Source: Cellvibrionales bacterium UBA4435 (GTDB lineage: Bacteria > Pseudomonadota > Gammaproteobacteria > Pseudomonadales > Porticoccaceae). Taken from it: a DNA stretch of 18,459 nucleotides. The DNA is taken from NCBI GenBank assembly GCA_002390525.1, contig DGPR01000022.1:1-18459 (forward strand). The letters run 5' to 3'. Positions 1 through 8,753 of the stretch are shown piece by piece (position 1 is the first letter of the stretch; every line of letters starts with the position of its first letter). A model generated the notes under the pieces. The model saw only the letters and a list, made by a program, of their open reading frames with translations. It did no database searches and was not told the DNA's origin. Position numbers and translations under genes: made by a program.

Positions 1-306
1 TGCACCTATCTCCTCCATCTTTTTTTTCGCCCCCCCGGTTAATTTAAGTATTGGAGCTCCAAAACTATCATTTTTTACCTCAAAGTCATGCCATGATATT
101 GCACCAATACCAGTTCCTAGGGCTTTACTTGCTGCCTCTTTTACTGAAAAACGCTTAGCTAAAAAGCTTATTGATTTATTCTTATTTTCAAATATATTAA
201 GTTCAGCACGACATAGGATTCTTCTTGAAAATCGACCTTCGTACTTGTTAAAGATATTTTCAATTCTAGAAATCTTCAAGATATCTGTCCCTACACCAAT
301 TATCAT
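1..306 (-). CDS. acpS: Holo-[acyl-carrier-protein] synthase AcpS (3' end missing)
   Basis: AcpS transfers the 4'-phosphopantetheine arm of coenzyme A to apo acyl carrier protein in the cytoplasm, which activates fatty acid synthesis. The 102 codons seen start at an ATG at 306 and run off the left edge, so the last 20-30 residues are absent. The N-terminus reads MIIGVGTDIL, with the family's metal-binding Asp at residue 8. The second signature, RFSVKEAASKALGTG at residues 52-66, carries the metal-binding Glu57. It lies 51 bp downstream of recO on the same strand and is likely cotranscribed with it. In most gammaproteobacteria pdxJ sits between these two genes; here it does not. No strong Shine-Dalgarno sequence is visible. 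The identification is secure. Confidence 0.95.
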   Translation of the reverse strand, partial: MIIGVGTDILKISRIENIFNKYEGRFSRRILCRAELNIFENKNKSISFLAKRFSVKEAASKALGTGIGAISWHDFEVKNDSFGAPILKLTGGAKKKMEEIGA

Positions 307-357
307 TTGCTAGCTCCAATATCTAAACTAAAGGGTACTCATAATAAGTAATTTTTA

Positions 358-1071
358 CTAGGTTAACTGTTTTGACAATTTATCTTTATTAAAAAAACTA
401 CGACTCAATATAGGTTTTTCACCTATATGTGGCTGTAACGCTAGACGTATCAGTTTTTTTGCAGCTTGCGGTGATAATGAGAAATCCCCTTTTTTAAATG
501 CTATCAAATCACATCCCTTAAATAAGTCATTAGAGTGATTGATAACCATATTGTTATTTTTTGATAAGAAGCCAAGATCTGGCACGAAGTAGTATTCATC
601 ATCATGATCAATTGGCTCATTGAGTTCCGCATCAGTCGTTAGATTTAAACCGTAACCTAACTCCTCAAGTAATGAAAATTCAAAAGTTCGTAGACTCTCT
701 GATAGGGATGTATTTGTTGTTAGATCTATTAACACATTAATATACTTATCATAAATTACCTGATGAGGATCGTTTTCAGCGAGAAGTCTCATTAATAGCT
801 CATTCAGATAAAAGCCACAAAAGAGGCTATCGCCCCTGAGTGATATTGGAACAGAAGAGTACTCTATTTGAGTTATTGTTTTGAGGTTAGATTTGCCTGT
901 CCAGCTTACTAGAATTTGCGAATATGCATTCAGCTTTATTGCCCTTTTCTTGCCTCTCGAGCCTCTTGAGACAGCACGTATTCTGCCATAAGACCTTGTA
1001 AACAGATCAACTATTTGGCTTGTTTCTTTAAAAGGCCGCGTGTGTAATATAAATGCTAGTTCAGGTTGCAT
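358..1071 (-). CDS. recO: DNA repair protein RecO
   Basis: RecO works with RecR (and RecF) to load RecA onto SSB-coated single-stranded DNA during gap repair. The 237-residue product is close to the E. coli length (about 242). The N-terminus (AFILHTRPFKETSQIVDLF, then YGRIRAVSRGSRG) is the typical RecO OB-fold start, followed by a helical domain with FEFSLLEELGYGLNL around residues 130-144. The frame extends four codons upstream to a TTG at 1083. I chose the ATG at 1071 because MQPELAFILH fits the family start and TTG is rare; neither has a good ribosome binding site. The gene starts about 20 bp after the era stop, consistent with operonic coupling. Confidence 0.93.
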   Translation of the reverse strand: MQPELAFILHTRPFKETSQIVDLFTRSYGRIRAVSRGSRGKKRAIKLNAYSQILVSWTGKSNLKTITQIEYSSVPISLRGDSLFCGFYLNELLMRLLAENDPHQVIYDKYINVLIDLTTNTSLSESLRTFEFSLLEELGYGLNLTTDAELNEPIDHDDEYYFVPDLGFLSKNNNMVINHSNDLFKGCDLIAFKKGDFSLSPQAAKKLIRLALQPHIGEKPILSRSFFNKDKLSKQLT

Positions 1072-1091
1072 AGGAGAATACAAAAAATTTA

Positions 1092-2000
1092 CTAGAATTC
1101 AGATTTATATCCAAGACTTTTGAGTGCATTTTTATCATCAGACCATCCTCGCTTTACTTTGACCCACAAAGTGAGCATCACCCTACTTTCAAGTAGTTTT
1201 TCCATATCAAGACGTGACTCTTTACCTATCATTTTTAGTCTTTCGCCTTTATCTCCAATTGTAATTTTTTTTTGACCCTCTCTTTCTACCAGTATGAGTG
1301 CATTAATATGACAAATATTCTTTTCGTATTTAAATTTTTCTATCTCTACTGTGGTTTCATATGGTAATTCCGCCCCTAACTGGCGTACTATTTTCTCTCT
1401 AATTAATTCTGCTACAAGAAATCTCTCACTTTTATCAGTAACCTGATTATTGGGAAAATAATATTCTCTAAAGGGTATATTATTTTTAATTTCTGATTCT
1501 AATAAATCAAGCTGATGGCCAAACAAGGCAGAAATAGGAATAATCTTAGCTTCTGGATAGCATGCTGCAAGATCTCTGATGTGCGGAGCCATATCTTGAT
1601 CTGCAGATATTTTATCAAATTTATTAATAGCAATAATTACAGGTATTTTTATCTTAAATGCTTCTTTTGCTACCCTTGCATCTGTTTCGGTCCATATATC
1701 ACGATCCAGAACCAAAATTATCAAATCTACATCTTTTAAAGCACTTTCTGCCTCATGATTCATATATCGATTAAGTGCTTTTTTTTGATTAAAATGCATT
1801 CCAGGCGTATCTACAAAAATTATTTGGGCATCCTTTGTAGTTTTTATTCCGAGCAAATTATGCCTAGTTGTCTGGGGCTTTCTTGAGGTTATACTAAGTT
1901 TGGAGCCTAAAATATGATTAAGCAAAGTAGACTTACCAACATTAGGTCTTCCGGCTATTGCCACATACCCACATTTTTTTGAGCATTTATTTTCTGTCAT
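1092..2000 (-). CDS. era: GTPase Era
   Basis: Era is an essential GTPase that binds the 3' end of 16S rRNA and helps mature the 30S subunit. The 302-residue protein has a complete G domain: G1 GRPNVGKS at 17-24, the switch I TT at 44-45, G3 DTPG at 64-67, G4 NKFD at 126-129 and G5 SAL near 157. A C-terminal KH domain follows, with [19 protein letters not shown] around 238-256 holding the GxxG loop. The ATG at 2000 lies inside the 3' end of rnc (14 bp overlap), so translation is probably coupled to RNase III, as in many proteobacteria. All key residues are present. Confidence 0.97.
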   Translation of the reverse strand: MTENKCSKKCGYVAIAGRPNVGKSTLLNHILGSKLSITSRKPQTTRHNLLGIKTTKDAQIIFVDTPGMHFNQKKALNRYMNHEAESALKDVDLIILVLDRDIWTETDARVAKEAFKIKIPVIIAINKFDKISADQDMAPHIRDLAACYPEAKIIPISALFGHQLDLLESEIKNNIPFREYYFPNNQVTDKSERFLVAELIREKIVRQLGAELPYETTVEIEKFKYEKNICHINALILVEREGQKKITIGDKGERLKMIGKESRLDMEKLLESRVMLTLWVKVKRGWSDDKNALKSLGYKSEF

Positions 2001-2667
2001 TTAAAAGCTCCATAAGTGCTTTTTCAGCTGCCTCTTTCTCAGCATCTCTTTTTGTTGCTCCTAGACCTTCAGTCGATTTTTTTAGACCCTTGGCATGACA
2101 TTCAATTTTAAATTTCTGTTTGTGAGCTTCTCCAGATATATTGATAATCTTGTAGATAGGAAGTGGCTGGCTTCTCGACTGCATTAACTCTTGAAGCTCG
2201 GTTTTTGGATCTTTTTTACCACTCATTTTTAAGTTTTTTAATCTTGAATCAAACCATTTAAGGATACATATTCTACAAGGATCAATACCACCATCTAAAA
2301 AGATTGCGCCGATAACTGCCTCAACAGCATTAGCTAGAATTGAGGATCTAAAGCGTCCACCACTTGTCATTTCTCCTTTACCTAATACTAAGAACTCTCC
2401 AATATTTAACTCATTAGCAATTTTAGCAAGTGTTTTTCCTTTTACTAAATCTGCTCTATATCTACTTAGTTCCCCCTCTTTACTTTGAGGAAGTAGATTA
2501 TAGACTTCATGGCTAATTATAAAATTAAGAACAGAATCACCCAGAAACTCTAATCGTTCATTATTACTTGAACCTAGGCTTCTGTGTGTAAGCGCGAGCT
2601 CCAATAAGAACTTATCTTTAAAATCATAGCTAATATGACTTGAGAGTTGATTTTGTTGTTTTTTCAT
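1987..2667 (-). CDS. rnc: Ribonuclease III
   Basis: RNase III cleaves double-stranded RNA, processing the rRNA precursor and many mRNAs. The 226 residues equal the E. coli length. The nuclease domain carries the signature [13 protein letters not shown] (36-48), and a double-stranded RNA-binding domain starts near residue 154 ([11 protein letters not shown]). By alignment with E. coli the acidic residues E38, E41, D45, E65 and E117 are kept as E37, E40, D44, E64 and E116. E. coli D114 is replaced by N113 (codon AAT, in [12 protein letters not shown]). That position contributes to the metal site, so activity or metal dependence may differ, although Asn or other residues may be tolerated here. 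The gene lies 14 bp after lepB and overlaps era. Confidence 0.96.
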   Translation of the reverse strand: MKKQQNQLSSHISYDFKDKFLLELALTHRSLGSSNNERLEFLGDSVLNFIISHEVYNLLPQSKEGELSRYRADLVKGKTLAKIANELNIGEFLVLGKGEMTSGGRFRSSILANAVEAVIGAIFLDGGIDPCRICILKWFDSRLKNLKMSGKKDPKTELQELMQSRSQPLPIYKIINISGEAHKQKFKIECHAKGLKKSTEGLGATKRDAEKEAAEKALMELLNDRK

Positions 2668-2681
2668 AAGCGAGTTTTCTA

Positions 2682-3425
2682 TTATCTAATTTTTCCTGCA
2701 CCAGAAAAACTTGGAAGCTCGCTAAATGAGCTCCAACTCATCCAAATTAAAATTGCTTTACCTACAATATTAGCTTCTGGAACAGCGCCCCACATCCTAC
2801 TGTCACTGCTATTATCTCGATTATCTCCCACCATAAAATAGTGTCTTGGTGGAACAACAGTAGAGTAGTTTTCTCCAAGGCTGGTTGGTATTTTCCTTTT
2901 TCTTACAAGATGTTTTACTCCATCTAGAATTTCATTTTCTATTATGTAACCTTTATTTTTTGTGTCCTCAGACAAGAAGGTATAATCCACCTGACTTCCA
3001 TTTAAATATAATATATTGTTTTTTATCATGATCTTATCGCCAGGCAAGCCAAGAACTCGTTTAATAAAATATCTTTTATCATGTGGTGGTGTAAAAACCA
3101 TTACATCCCCTCTTTCTGGGTAACCCAAATCAAAAAACTTAAATCTAGTAACGGGAAATCTTAAGCCGTAGCTAAACTTATTTACTAAAATATAATCACC
3201 TATCTTTAAGGTTGGTATCATTGATCCTGATGGGATCTGGAAAGGTTCGAAAATAAAAGATCTAAGCACAAAAACAAAAAGCAAGACTGGAAAGAAAGAG
3301 CCTAGATAAGTAGAAAATCTGATAAAAATTTGAGGTTTTTTATTGTTATTTAACTTGCTTACCAACAAAAAAATTCCACTAATAAAGACAAGTATTGTAA
3401 GTATAAGTGGAAAATTAATATTCAT
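2682..3425 (-). CDS. lepB: Signal peptidase I (LepB)
   Basis: LepB is the inner-membrane Ser/Lys protease that removes signal peptides from exported proteins, with its catalytic domain in the periplasm. The 247-residue protein has two hydrophobic segments (about 5-23 and 42-56). The catalytic Ser68 lies in PSGSMIPT and the general base Lys122 in RYFIKRVLGLPGD. The conserved box GDNRDNSSDSR is at 200-210. It is shorter than the E. coli enzyme (324 aa), as in many other gammaproteobacteria. It begins 7 bp after the lepA stop, so the two are surely cotranscribed. A substrate is encoded in this window: the secreted cytochrome c at 12763-13068. Confidence 0.96.
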   Translation of the reverse strand: MNINFPLILTILVFISGIFLLVSKLNNNKKPQIFIRFSTYLGSFFPVLLFVFVLRSFIFEPFQIPSGSMIPTLKIGDYILVNKFSYGLRFPVTRFKFFDLGYPERGDVMVFTPPHDKRYFIKRVLGLPGDKIMIKNNILYLNGSQVDYTFLSEDTKNKGYIIENEILDGVKHLVRKRKIPTSLGENYSTVVPPRHYFMVGDNRDNSSDSRMWGAVPEANIVGKAILIWMSWSSFSELPSFSGAGKIR

Positions 3426-3432
3426 TAGATTC

Positions 3433-5232
3433 TCAGTTCTCAGTTTTTAAAACAGCCAAAAAAGCTTCTTGAGGGATCTCGACATTACCAACCCTCTTCA
3501 TTCTTTTTTTGCCTTCTTTTTGTTTTTGCAGTAATTTTTTCTTACGCGAGATATCTCCACCATAACATTTTGCAGTAACGTTTTTGCGAAGCGCTTTAAC
3601 AGTTGTCCTCGCTATAACATGTCCTCCAATGGCAGCCTGAATTGCAACATCAAACATTTGTCTGGGTATCAACTCCTTCATTTTTTCAGTTAGTTGTCGT
3701 CCAGTTCTCTGTGAATTAGCACGATGAAGAATTAGTGCTAAAGCATCAACTTTATCAGCATTAATTAGAACATCCAGTCTTACTAAGGGCGCTATCTCGA
3801 ATCTAATAAAGCTGTAATCGAGTGATGCAAAACCTCGACTTACAGATTTTAATCTATCAAAGAAATCCATTACCACCTCGCTCATTGGAATATCATATGA
3901 TAATGAAACCTGTTCACCAACAAATTGGAGATCTTTTTGGACACCCCTTTTTTCAACACAAAGAGTAATTACGTTACCGACATGTTCTTTTGGTACTAAG
4001 ATATTGGCTTCACATAAGGGTTCACGCATTTCTCTAACTTGCGCTGGATCTGGCAAATCAGTTGGATTTGATATGTGAATGGTTGATCCATCTGTCTTTA
4101 AAATCTCATAAACAACAGTTGGTGCTGTAGTAATTAAATTTAAGTTATATTCCCGCTCTAGTCTTTCCTGAATAATCTCCATATGCAATAAACCGAGAAA
4201 ACCACAACGAAATCCAAAACCCAGTGCATCTGAGTTTTCAGGCTCAAAAAATAAGGACGCATCATTAAGGGTAAGCTTAGCTAAAGCCTCTCGAAAGTCT
4301 TCGAAATCATCTGAACTTACGGGAAACAATCCAGCATAAACTTGTGGCTTTATGTTTTTGAATCCAGGTAAAGACTGTGTGTCTGGAGTGCTGTAATGAG
4401 TAAATGTATCACCTACAGGTGCACCAAGAATATCTTTGATTCCAGCGACTACAAATCCTACTTCCCCTGCTTTTAGGACGCCAGTTTTCTTTCTTTTAGG
4501 GGTGAATATACCAACTGCATCGACATTATGAGATTTACCAATTGACTTGGTGATTATCTTATCTTTTATTTTTAGTATTCCAGCAGTAACTCTTACAAGG
4601 GAAACAACGCCTAAATATGCATCAAACCAAGAATCAATGATTAAAGCCTGTAATGGGGCTTCTATATCTCCTTTTGGAGGTGGAATCTTAAGAATAATCC
4701 GCTCAAGAACCTCTTCTATGCCTAATCCGGTTTTTGCACTGCAGTGGATTGCATCTTCAGCATCTATACCAATAATATTTTCAATTTCTTTAATAACTCT
4801 TTCAGGATCTGCTTGAGGTAAATCCATTTTATTTAAAACTGGAATAACTTCGAGTTCTTGTTCGATTGCTGTATAGCAATTTGCAACTGATTGAGCCTCT
4901 ACACCCTGACCAGCATCTACTACGAGAAGAGCTCCCTCACAAGCGGCTAATGATCGAGACACCTCATATGAAAAGTCTACATGTCCGGGAGTATCAATAA
5001 AATTTAATTGATAGATTTTATTATCTTTAGCTCGATAGTTTAATGTAACACTTTGAGCCTTAATAGTTATGCCTCTCTCTCGCTCAATATCCATTGAGTC
5101 GAGTACTTGTGCAGACATTTCTCTCGAGTCCAGTCCACCACAATGCTGAATAAACCGATCTGCAATCGTGGATTTACCATGATCGATATGTGCGATGATA
5201 GAAAAATTTCTTATATGATTTAAATTAGACAC
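3433..5232 (-). CDS. lepA: Elongation factor 4 / LepA GTPase
   Basis: LepA (EF4) is a ribosome-associated translational GTPase that can back-translocate tRNAs and influences initiation and 30S assembly. With the GTG start at 5232 the protein is 599 residues, exactly the E. coli length, and begins [20 protein letters not shown], the usual family N-terminus. The frame stays open to TTG codons at 5274 and 5283, but those would add a non-conserved tail. G motifs are AHIDHGKS (14-21), DTPGH (80-84) and NKMD (134-137). The EF-G-like domains follow, then the LepA-specific C-terminal domain rich in Lys and Arg. No Shine-Dalgarno is evident at the GTG. The 147 bp upstream separates it from rseA, so it could have its own promoter, though I see no convincing one. 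Confidence 0.96.
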   Translation of the reverse strand: MSNLNHIRNFSIIAHIDHGKSTIADRFIQHCGGLDSREMSAQVLDSMDIERERGITIKAQSVTLNYRAKDNKIYQLNFIDTPGHVDFSYEVSRSLAACEGALLVVDAGQGVEAQSVANCYTAIEQELEVIPVLNKMDLPQADPERVIKEIENIIGIDAEDAIHCSAKTGLGIEEVLERIILKIPPPKGDIEAPLQALIIDSWFDAYLGVVSLVRVTAGILKIKDKIITKSIGKSHNVDAVGIFTPKRKKTGVLKAGEVGFVVAGIKDILGAPVGDTFTHYSTPDTQSLPGFKNIKPQVYAGLFPVSSDDFEDFREALAKLTLNDASLFFEPENSDALGFGFRCGFLGLLHMEIIQERLEREYNLNLITTAPTVVYEILKTDGSTIHISNPTDLPDPAQVREMREPLCEANILVPKEHVGNVITLCVEKRGVQKDLQFVGEQVSLSYDIPMSEVVMDFFDRLKSVSRGFASLDYSFIRFEIAPLVRLDVLINADKVDALALILHRANSQRTGRQLTEKMKELIPRQMFDVAIQAAIGGHVIARTTVKALRKNVTAKCYGGDISRKKKLLQKQKEGKKRMKRVGNVEIPQEAFLAVLKTEN

Positions 5233-5379
5233 AGAATTAAATTTTCGTTGTAGTGTGTAGCCTTTTACAGGCAATTTGAGCAAGATTTAATTGACTAATT
5301 TTAACCTATTTGACATAGAGACGCTATGAAATATAGGAAAAGAAAAGAGCTATTTGATAATTAGAACTTGAGGTATGTT

Positions 5380-5997
5380 TTATTCAGATATAAATTTTTC
5401 TTCATTCTGATTGTAACTATGAAGAAGACCATCAAGATACCTTTGAACCTGTTCGCGTGTTAAATTATTATCTGTTGTTTTACTATGAAATAAAATTTTA
5501 TTTGATGGTATTGATTTTTTTTGAGAATGATTTGATATCGCAACATTTCTTGCCAGAGTAGGTGGTATACCAAATTCAGCTGATGTTCGCAGGCTAGTGG
5601 AACCAAGATTTAATTGTATATTTTCTGCTTTAACAAATGCAGATGGGTATTCAGCTGTATTTTTTTTGTATTCCTGCATCCCTAATAAAGCAACTGTAGC
5701 TACAGAAGCTGCAACAGCAAATCTTCCCAATGGTTTAATTAGGTACTCAGATACACTCTTCTTACCAAAAGTCTTTTCAAGCTCTATTGCAGACGAAATA
5801 CCAAGCGAAAAGTCTCTAACTTTATTTGGAAGATATTTATTAATAGAAGCTGAAGTCATTTCATATCGACGCCATTTGTCACGAAGTGATGAATTAGAAG
5901 ACAATTCTTTGAGCACTCTGTGTACTTCAATTTGATCGGCCTCACCATCAAACATAGCGGAAAGGGTTTCTTCCAGATATTTATCATTGACGTTCAT
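5380..5997 (-). CDS. rseA: Sigma-E anti-sigma factor RseA/MucA-like
   Basis: The 205-residue protein is encoded directly downstream of rpoE and should hold sigma-E at the inner membrane. The cytoplasmic N-terminal domain (about 1-80) shows the family pattern LSAMFDGEAD (12-21) and RDKWRRYEM (39-47). One transmembrane segment follows (about 90-107), then a periplasmic tail of about 98 residues with little obvious structure. The tail ends in a helical stretch including VQRYLDGLLHSY, reminiscent of the short C-terminal helix of other gammaproteobacterial RseA proteins. Envelope stress would trigger stepwise cleavage by DegS- and RseP-type proteases (known for the family, not visible here). No rseB or rseC follows; lepA is next. 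Family assignment rests on the N-terminal domain and position. Confidence 0.85.
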   Translation of the reverse strand: MNVNDKYLEETLSAMFDGEADQIEVHRVLKELSSNSSLRDKWRRYEMTSASINKYLPNKVRDFSLGISSAIELEKTFGKKSVSEYLIKPLGRFAVAASVATVALLGMQEYKKNTAEYPSAFVKAENIQLNLGSTSLRTSAEFGIPPTLARNVAISNHSQKKSIPSNKILFHSKTTDNNLTREQVQRYLDGLLHSYNQNEEKFISE

Positions 5998-6077
5998 ATT
6001 CTAACAACCATTTATATTTAGTAATTTAACCTATAACTTAAGACTACCATAACCCTAAAAGGTTCAATTTTAATAAG

Positions 6078-6662
6078 TTAGTTTTCCATTTCTTTTATTT
6101 TTTCTTCTAGCGCTTCACGAGCACGGAAAATTCTTGATCTCACTGTGCCTACAGGACAATCCATTATATCTGCAATTTGTTCGTAACTGAGATCTTCAAA
6201 TTCACGCAAAATTAAGGCATTGCGAAGATCCGCAGGTAGTCTCTTTATCGCCACATCTATAACTGTTTCCAGCTCATTTCTCGAAAGGATATTATCGGGC
6301 GAATCAAGATTCTGCAGCTGACTACTAAGTTCAGCGTTTTCAGCGTCACCTAGATCAACGTCGAATGACGGTGGGCGTCTATTACGCGCAAGTAAGTAAT
6401 TCTTGGATGTATTGACAGCGATACGATAAAGCCATGTATAAAATGCACTTTCGCCTCTAAAGGCCTCAAGTGCACGGTATGCTTTTATAAAAGTCTCTTG
6501 GACTACATCATTGACTTCATCGTAGTCTTTGACATATTTGGAAACAATCGCGTGCACCTTAAATTGATGCTTTAGCACAAGCAGATCAAAAGCACGCTTG
6601 TCCCCTTTTTGCACACGAGCTACTAGTTGATCATCACTAATTTTTAGCTGCTCATCTTTCAT
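6078..6662 (-). CDS. rpoE: RNA polymerase sigma-E factor (RpoE/AlgU)
   Basis: This extracytoplasmic-function sigma factor directs transcription of envelope stress genes. The 194-residue protein starts DQLVARVQKGDKRAFDLLV. Region 2 contains the core-binding and -10 recognition helices (about 25-90, with DVVQETFIKAYRALEAFRG and FYTWLYRIAVNTSKNYL). Region 4 (about 130-190) has the helix-turn-helix LSYEQIADIMDCPVGTVRSR that reads the -35 element. It is divergent from nadB across 111 bp and precedes rseA by 80 bp. I did not find a match to the sigma-E promoter consensus upstream, so autoregulation cannot be shown from the sequence. Confidence 0.96.
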   Translation of the reverse strand: MKDEQLKISDDQLVARVQKGDKRAFDLLVLKHQFKVHAIVSKYVKDYDEVNDVVQETFIKAYRALEAFRGESAFYTWLYRIAVNTSKNYLLARNRRPPSFDVDLGDAENAELSSQLQNLDSPDNILSRNELETVIDVAIKRLPADLRNALILREFEDLSYEQIADIMDCPVGTVRSRIFRAREALEEKIKEMEN

Positions 6663-6723
6663 CGGTAACCCAGCTTGTTTAATTTACAACACAAAAAATG
6701 CAGAGAAATTAATCATCGCTTAG

Positions 6724-6729
6724 TATAAT
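6724..6729 (+). promoter_or_regulatory. Putative -10 box for nadB
   Basis: A perfect TATAAT lies 44 bp upstream of the nadB ATG in the 111 bp rpoE/nadB divergent region. No good -35 hexamer sits 16-18 bp upstream, so this is tentative. The reverse strand of the same patch reads TATTATACT, so it could also serve rpoE. Confidence 0.3.
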
Positions 6730-6773
6730 AGCATTACTTGAATGAAATAAGACCTAAATAGAGTAAAATCGAT

Positions 6774-8387
6774 ATGTCCAATAGCCAACAAGTACTTGTA
6801 ATAGGTAGCGGTGCAGCAGGAATGACAGTGGCCCTTGAGCTTTCTAATAAGCACAAGGTTTCAATATTAAGTAAGAGTGCTATTGAGTCTGGGGCAACCT
6901 GGTGGGCCCAAGGAGGAATTGCTAGTGTATTTGATCATGAGGACTCAATAGAATCTCATTATCAAGATACTTTAAAAGCAGGTGCTGGCATGTGCCATAA
7001 GAAAACTGTCAGAGCTGCAGTAGAACGAGGCCCTGAAGCTATACGCTGGTTAGTCGAGCAAGGCGTTGAATTTACACAAAACTCAAGTGACGAGTACCAC
7101 CTTACTCAAGAAGCCGGACATAGCCATCGAAGAATCCTTCATTCAGCAGATGCTACAGGTAAGGAGGTATCGGCCTCTTTAGCTGATAAAGTCAAGAGCA
7201 ACCCTAATATAAAACTTTATGAGAACCACATTGCTGTAGATTTAATAACGCAAGCTGATAAGAGCTCAAGTCGGATAAGATGTACGGGAGCCTATGTCCT
7301 CAATACCAAAAAAGATAACGTGGATGTTTTTCATGCAAAAGTTATAGTTTTAGCAACTGGTGGAGCAAGTAAAGCATATCTTTATACAAGCAACCCTGAT
7401 GGAGCCACTGGAGATGGCATAGCACTTGCCTGGAGATCTGGTTGCAGAGTCGCAAATCTTGAGTTTAACCAATTTCACCCGACATGCTTATACCACCCCG
7501 ATGCAAAAGCTTTTTTACTCACAGAGGCACTCCGAGGAGAAGGAGCATACCTAAGACTCCCGAATGGAGATCGCTTCATGTCGAAGTTCCACCCAAAAGC
7601 TGAACTAGCACCAAGAGATGTGGTTGCAAGAGCAATTGACTATGAAATAAAAAGATTAGGTTGCGATTGTGTGTTTTTAGATATTACACATAAGCCAACA
7701 GAGTTTATTGACAAATATTTTCCTTCCGTAAAAAAATATTGCCTGAAGTTTGGAATAGATATTACAACTCACTTGATTCCAGTGGTTCCAGCTGCACACT
7801 ACACTTGTGGAGGGTTGGTGGTTAATCAATATGGACAAACTGATTTATGGAATCTTTATGCTGTCGGGGAAACTGCTTTCACTGGCTTGCATGGTGCAAA
7901 TAGAATGGCTAGTAACTCTCTTTTAGAGTGTGTGGTTTTTGGAAGGATCGCTGCAGAAGAAATATACAAAAGAATGCCAGATATATCTGACTTTAGGTTA
8001 GCAGAACCATGGGACGAGAGCAGAGTCATTCATTCTGATGAAGATGTTATTATTTCTCATAACTGGGATGAGCTTAGACGTTTTATGTGGGATTATGTTG
8101 GTATAGTAAGATCTAAAAAAAGATTAGAAAGGGCAGAACATAGAGTAAAATTATTACAATTAGAAATTCAGGAATATTATAGTAATTACAAGATTGGTAA
8201 AAACTTAATAGAGTTACGAAACCTTGTTCTTGTATCAGAGCTAATAATTCGATGTGCAAAACAACGCAAGGAAAGTAGAGGTTTGCATTATACTTTGGAT
8301 TATCCCGAAACATCAAAAATTGCAAAAGATACAATTATGGTGCCAATTAATTTTGCAGCGCAAAATATTGTTGTTAATTCAGCTTAA
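6774..8387 (+). CDS. nadB: L-aspartate oxidase
   Basis: NadB oxidises L-aspartate to iminoaspartate with FAD, the first step of de novo NAD synthesis; NadA then makes quinolinate. The 537-residue protein is close to E. coli NadB (540). The FAD dinucleotide fold GSGAAG is at 11-16. Residues equivalent to the E. coli active site are present: Glu113 in TQEAGHSHRR, His235 in NQFHPTCL, Arg281 in PRDVVARAID and His342 in HYTCGG. The flavin-contact block LHGANRMASNSLLEC is at 372-386. The enzyme is a homologue of succinate dehydrogenase/fumarate reductase flavoproteins, but the glutamate above and the context next to rpoE point to NadB. nadA is not in the window. The stop is 9 bp from the convergent sdhE stop. 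Confidence 0.97.
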   Translation: MSNSQQVLVIGSGAAGMTVALELSNKHKVSILSKSAIESGATWWAQGGIASVFDHEDSIESHYQDTLKAGAGMCHKKTVRAAVERGPEAIRWLVEQGVEFTQNSSDEYHLTQEAGHSHRRILHSADATGKEVSASLADKVKSNPNIKLYENHIAVDLITQADKSSSRIRCTGAYVLNTKKDNVDVFHAKVIVLATGGASKAYLYTSNPDGATGDGIALAWRSGCRVANLEFNQFHPTCLYHPDAKAFLLTEALRGEGAYLRLPNGDRFMSKFHPKAELAPRDVVARAIDYEIKRLGCDCVFLDITHKPTEFIDKYFPSVKKYCLKFGIDITTHLIPVVPAAHYTCGGLVVNQYGQTDLWNLYAVGETAFTGLHGANRMASNSLLECVVFGRIAAEEIYKRMPDISDFRLAEPWDESRVIHSDEDVIISHNWDELRRFMWDYVGIVRSKKRLERAEHRVKLLQLEIQEYYSNYKIGKNLIELRNLVLVSELIIRCAKQRKESRGLHYTLDYPETSKIAKDTIMVPINFAAQNIVVNSA

Positions 8388-8396
8388 AGCTATTTT

Positions 8397-8654
8397 TCAT
8401 TCAAATTTTGGGCGAACTAAATGCCTTGTATTTCTAATTATGTCGACTATTTTTTGTAACTCTGGATTGCCAGAATTTTTTCGATCTATGAGCCAGTTCC
8501 ATAGATCCTGATCCTCACATTCAAGCAATTTCCAGTATCTCATTTGATCCTCAATTGTTAACTGTGGGTAAACTTTCTCAAGAAAAGGTAAAAACATTAG
8601 GTCCAACTCAAGCATACCGCGTCTGCTTGCCCATGAAAGTCTTTTTATATCCAT
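8397..8654 (-). CDS. sdhE: FAD assembly factor SdhE
   Basis: SdhE promotes covalent attachment of FAD to the succinate dehydrogenase (and fumarate reductase) flavoprotein subunit. The 85-residue protein shows the diagnostic RRGMLELD motif at 11-18 and the LLECEDQDLWNWL block, as in E. coli YgfY. The ATG at 8654 is chosen because MDIKRLSWASRRG fits the family and an AAGG ribosome binding site lies 8 bases upstream; the frame extends to a GTG at 8663 that would sit within that site. It is divergent from ygfZ and convergent with nadB, the order known in Pseudomonas. The membrane partner ygfX, adjacent in enterobacteria, is absent. Confidence 0.93.
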   Translation of the reverse strand: MDIKRLSWASRRGMLELDLMFLPFLEKVYPQLTIEDQMRYWKLLECEDQDLWNWLIDRKNSGNPELQKIVDIIRNTRHLVRPKFE

Positions 8655-8683
8655 TAACAACACCTTTTAGTTGAAAAAGTAAA

Positions 8684-8699
8684 TTCCATTATAGTGGAA
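8684..8699. promoter_or_regulatory. Inverted repeat over a TATAAT box upstream of sdhE
   Basis: TTCCA (8684-8688) and TGGAA (8695-8699) form a short inverted repeat. A perfect TATAAT on the minus strand (8688-8693) sits between and partly within the arms, 33 bp upstream of the sdhE ATG. It may be the sdhE -10 region with an operator-like symmetry; no good -35 is present. Confidence 0.3.
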
Positions 8700-8704
8700 C
8701 TAGC

Positions 8705-8732
8705 TTGGTTTACGCACTAAGATACATATAAG
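8705..8732 (+). promoter_or_regulatory. Putative promoter for ygfZ
   Basis: TTGGTT (8705-8710) and TATAAG (8727-8732) are separated by 16 bp and lie just upstream of the ygfZ ATG at 8754. This resembles a sigma-70 promoter with a short leader. It was identified by eye only. Confidence 0.35.
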
Positions 8733-8753
8733 ATTCGTTTATTATGGATATAT

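Noticed and set aside
1515..1739. Open frames on the strand opposite known genes, here within era and likewise inside rnc/lepB, lepA, rseA, nadB, ung, ctaA and purL
   Set aside because: They lie opposite or inside strongly identified genes, show no recognisable domains and have amino-acid content typical of shadow translation.
5233..5283. TTG starts at 5283 or 5274 for lepA, giving a longer protein
   Set aside because: The extra 14-17 residues do not match the family N-terminus; GTG at 5232 gives [10 protein letters not shown] and the exact 599-residue length of E. coli LepA.
6051..6064. AACC-GGTT hairpin between rpoE and rseA as an attenuator
   Set aside because: A 4-5 bp stem is too weak to support a regulatory claim.
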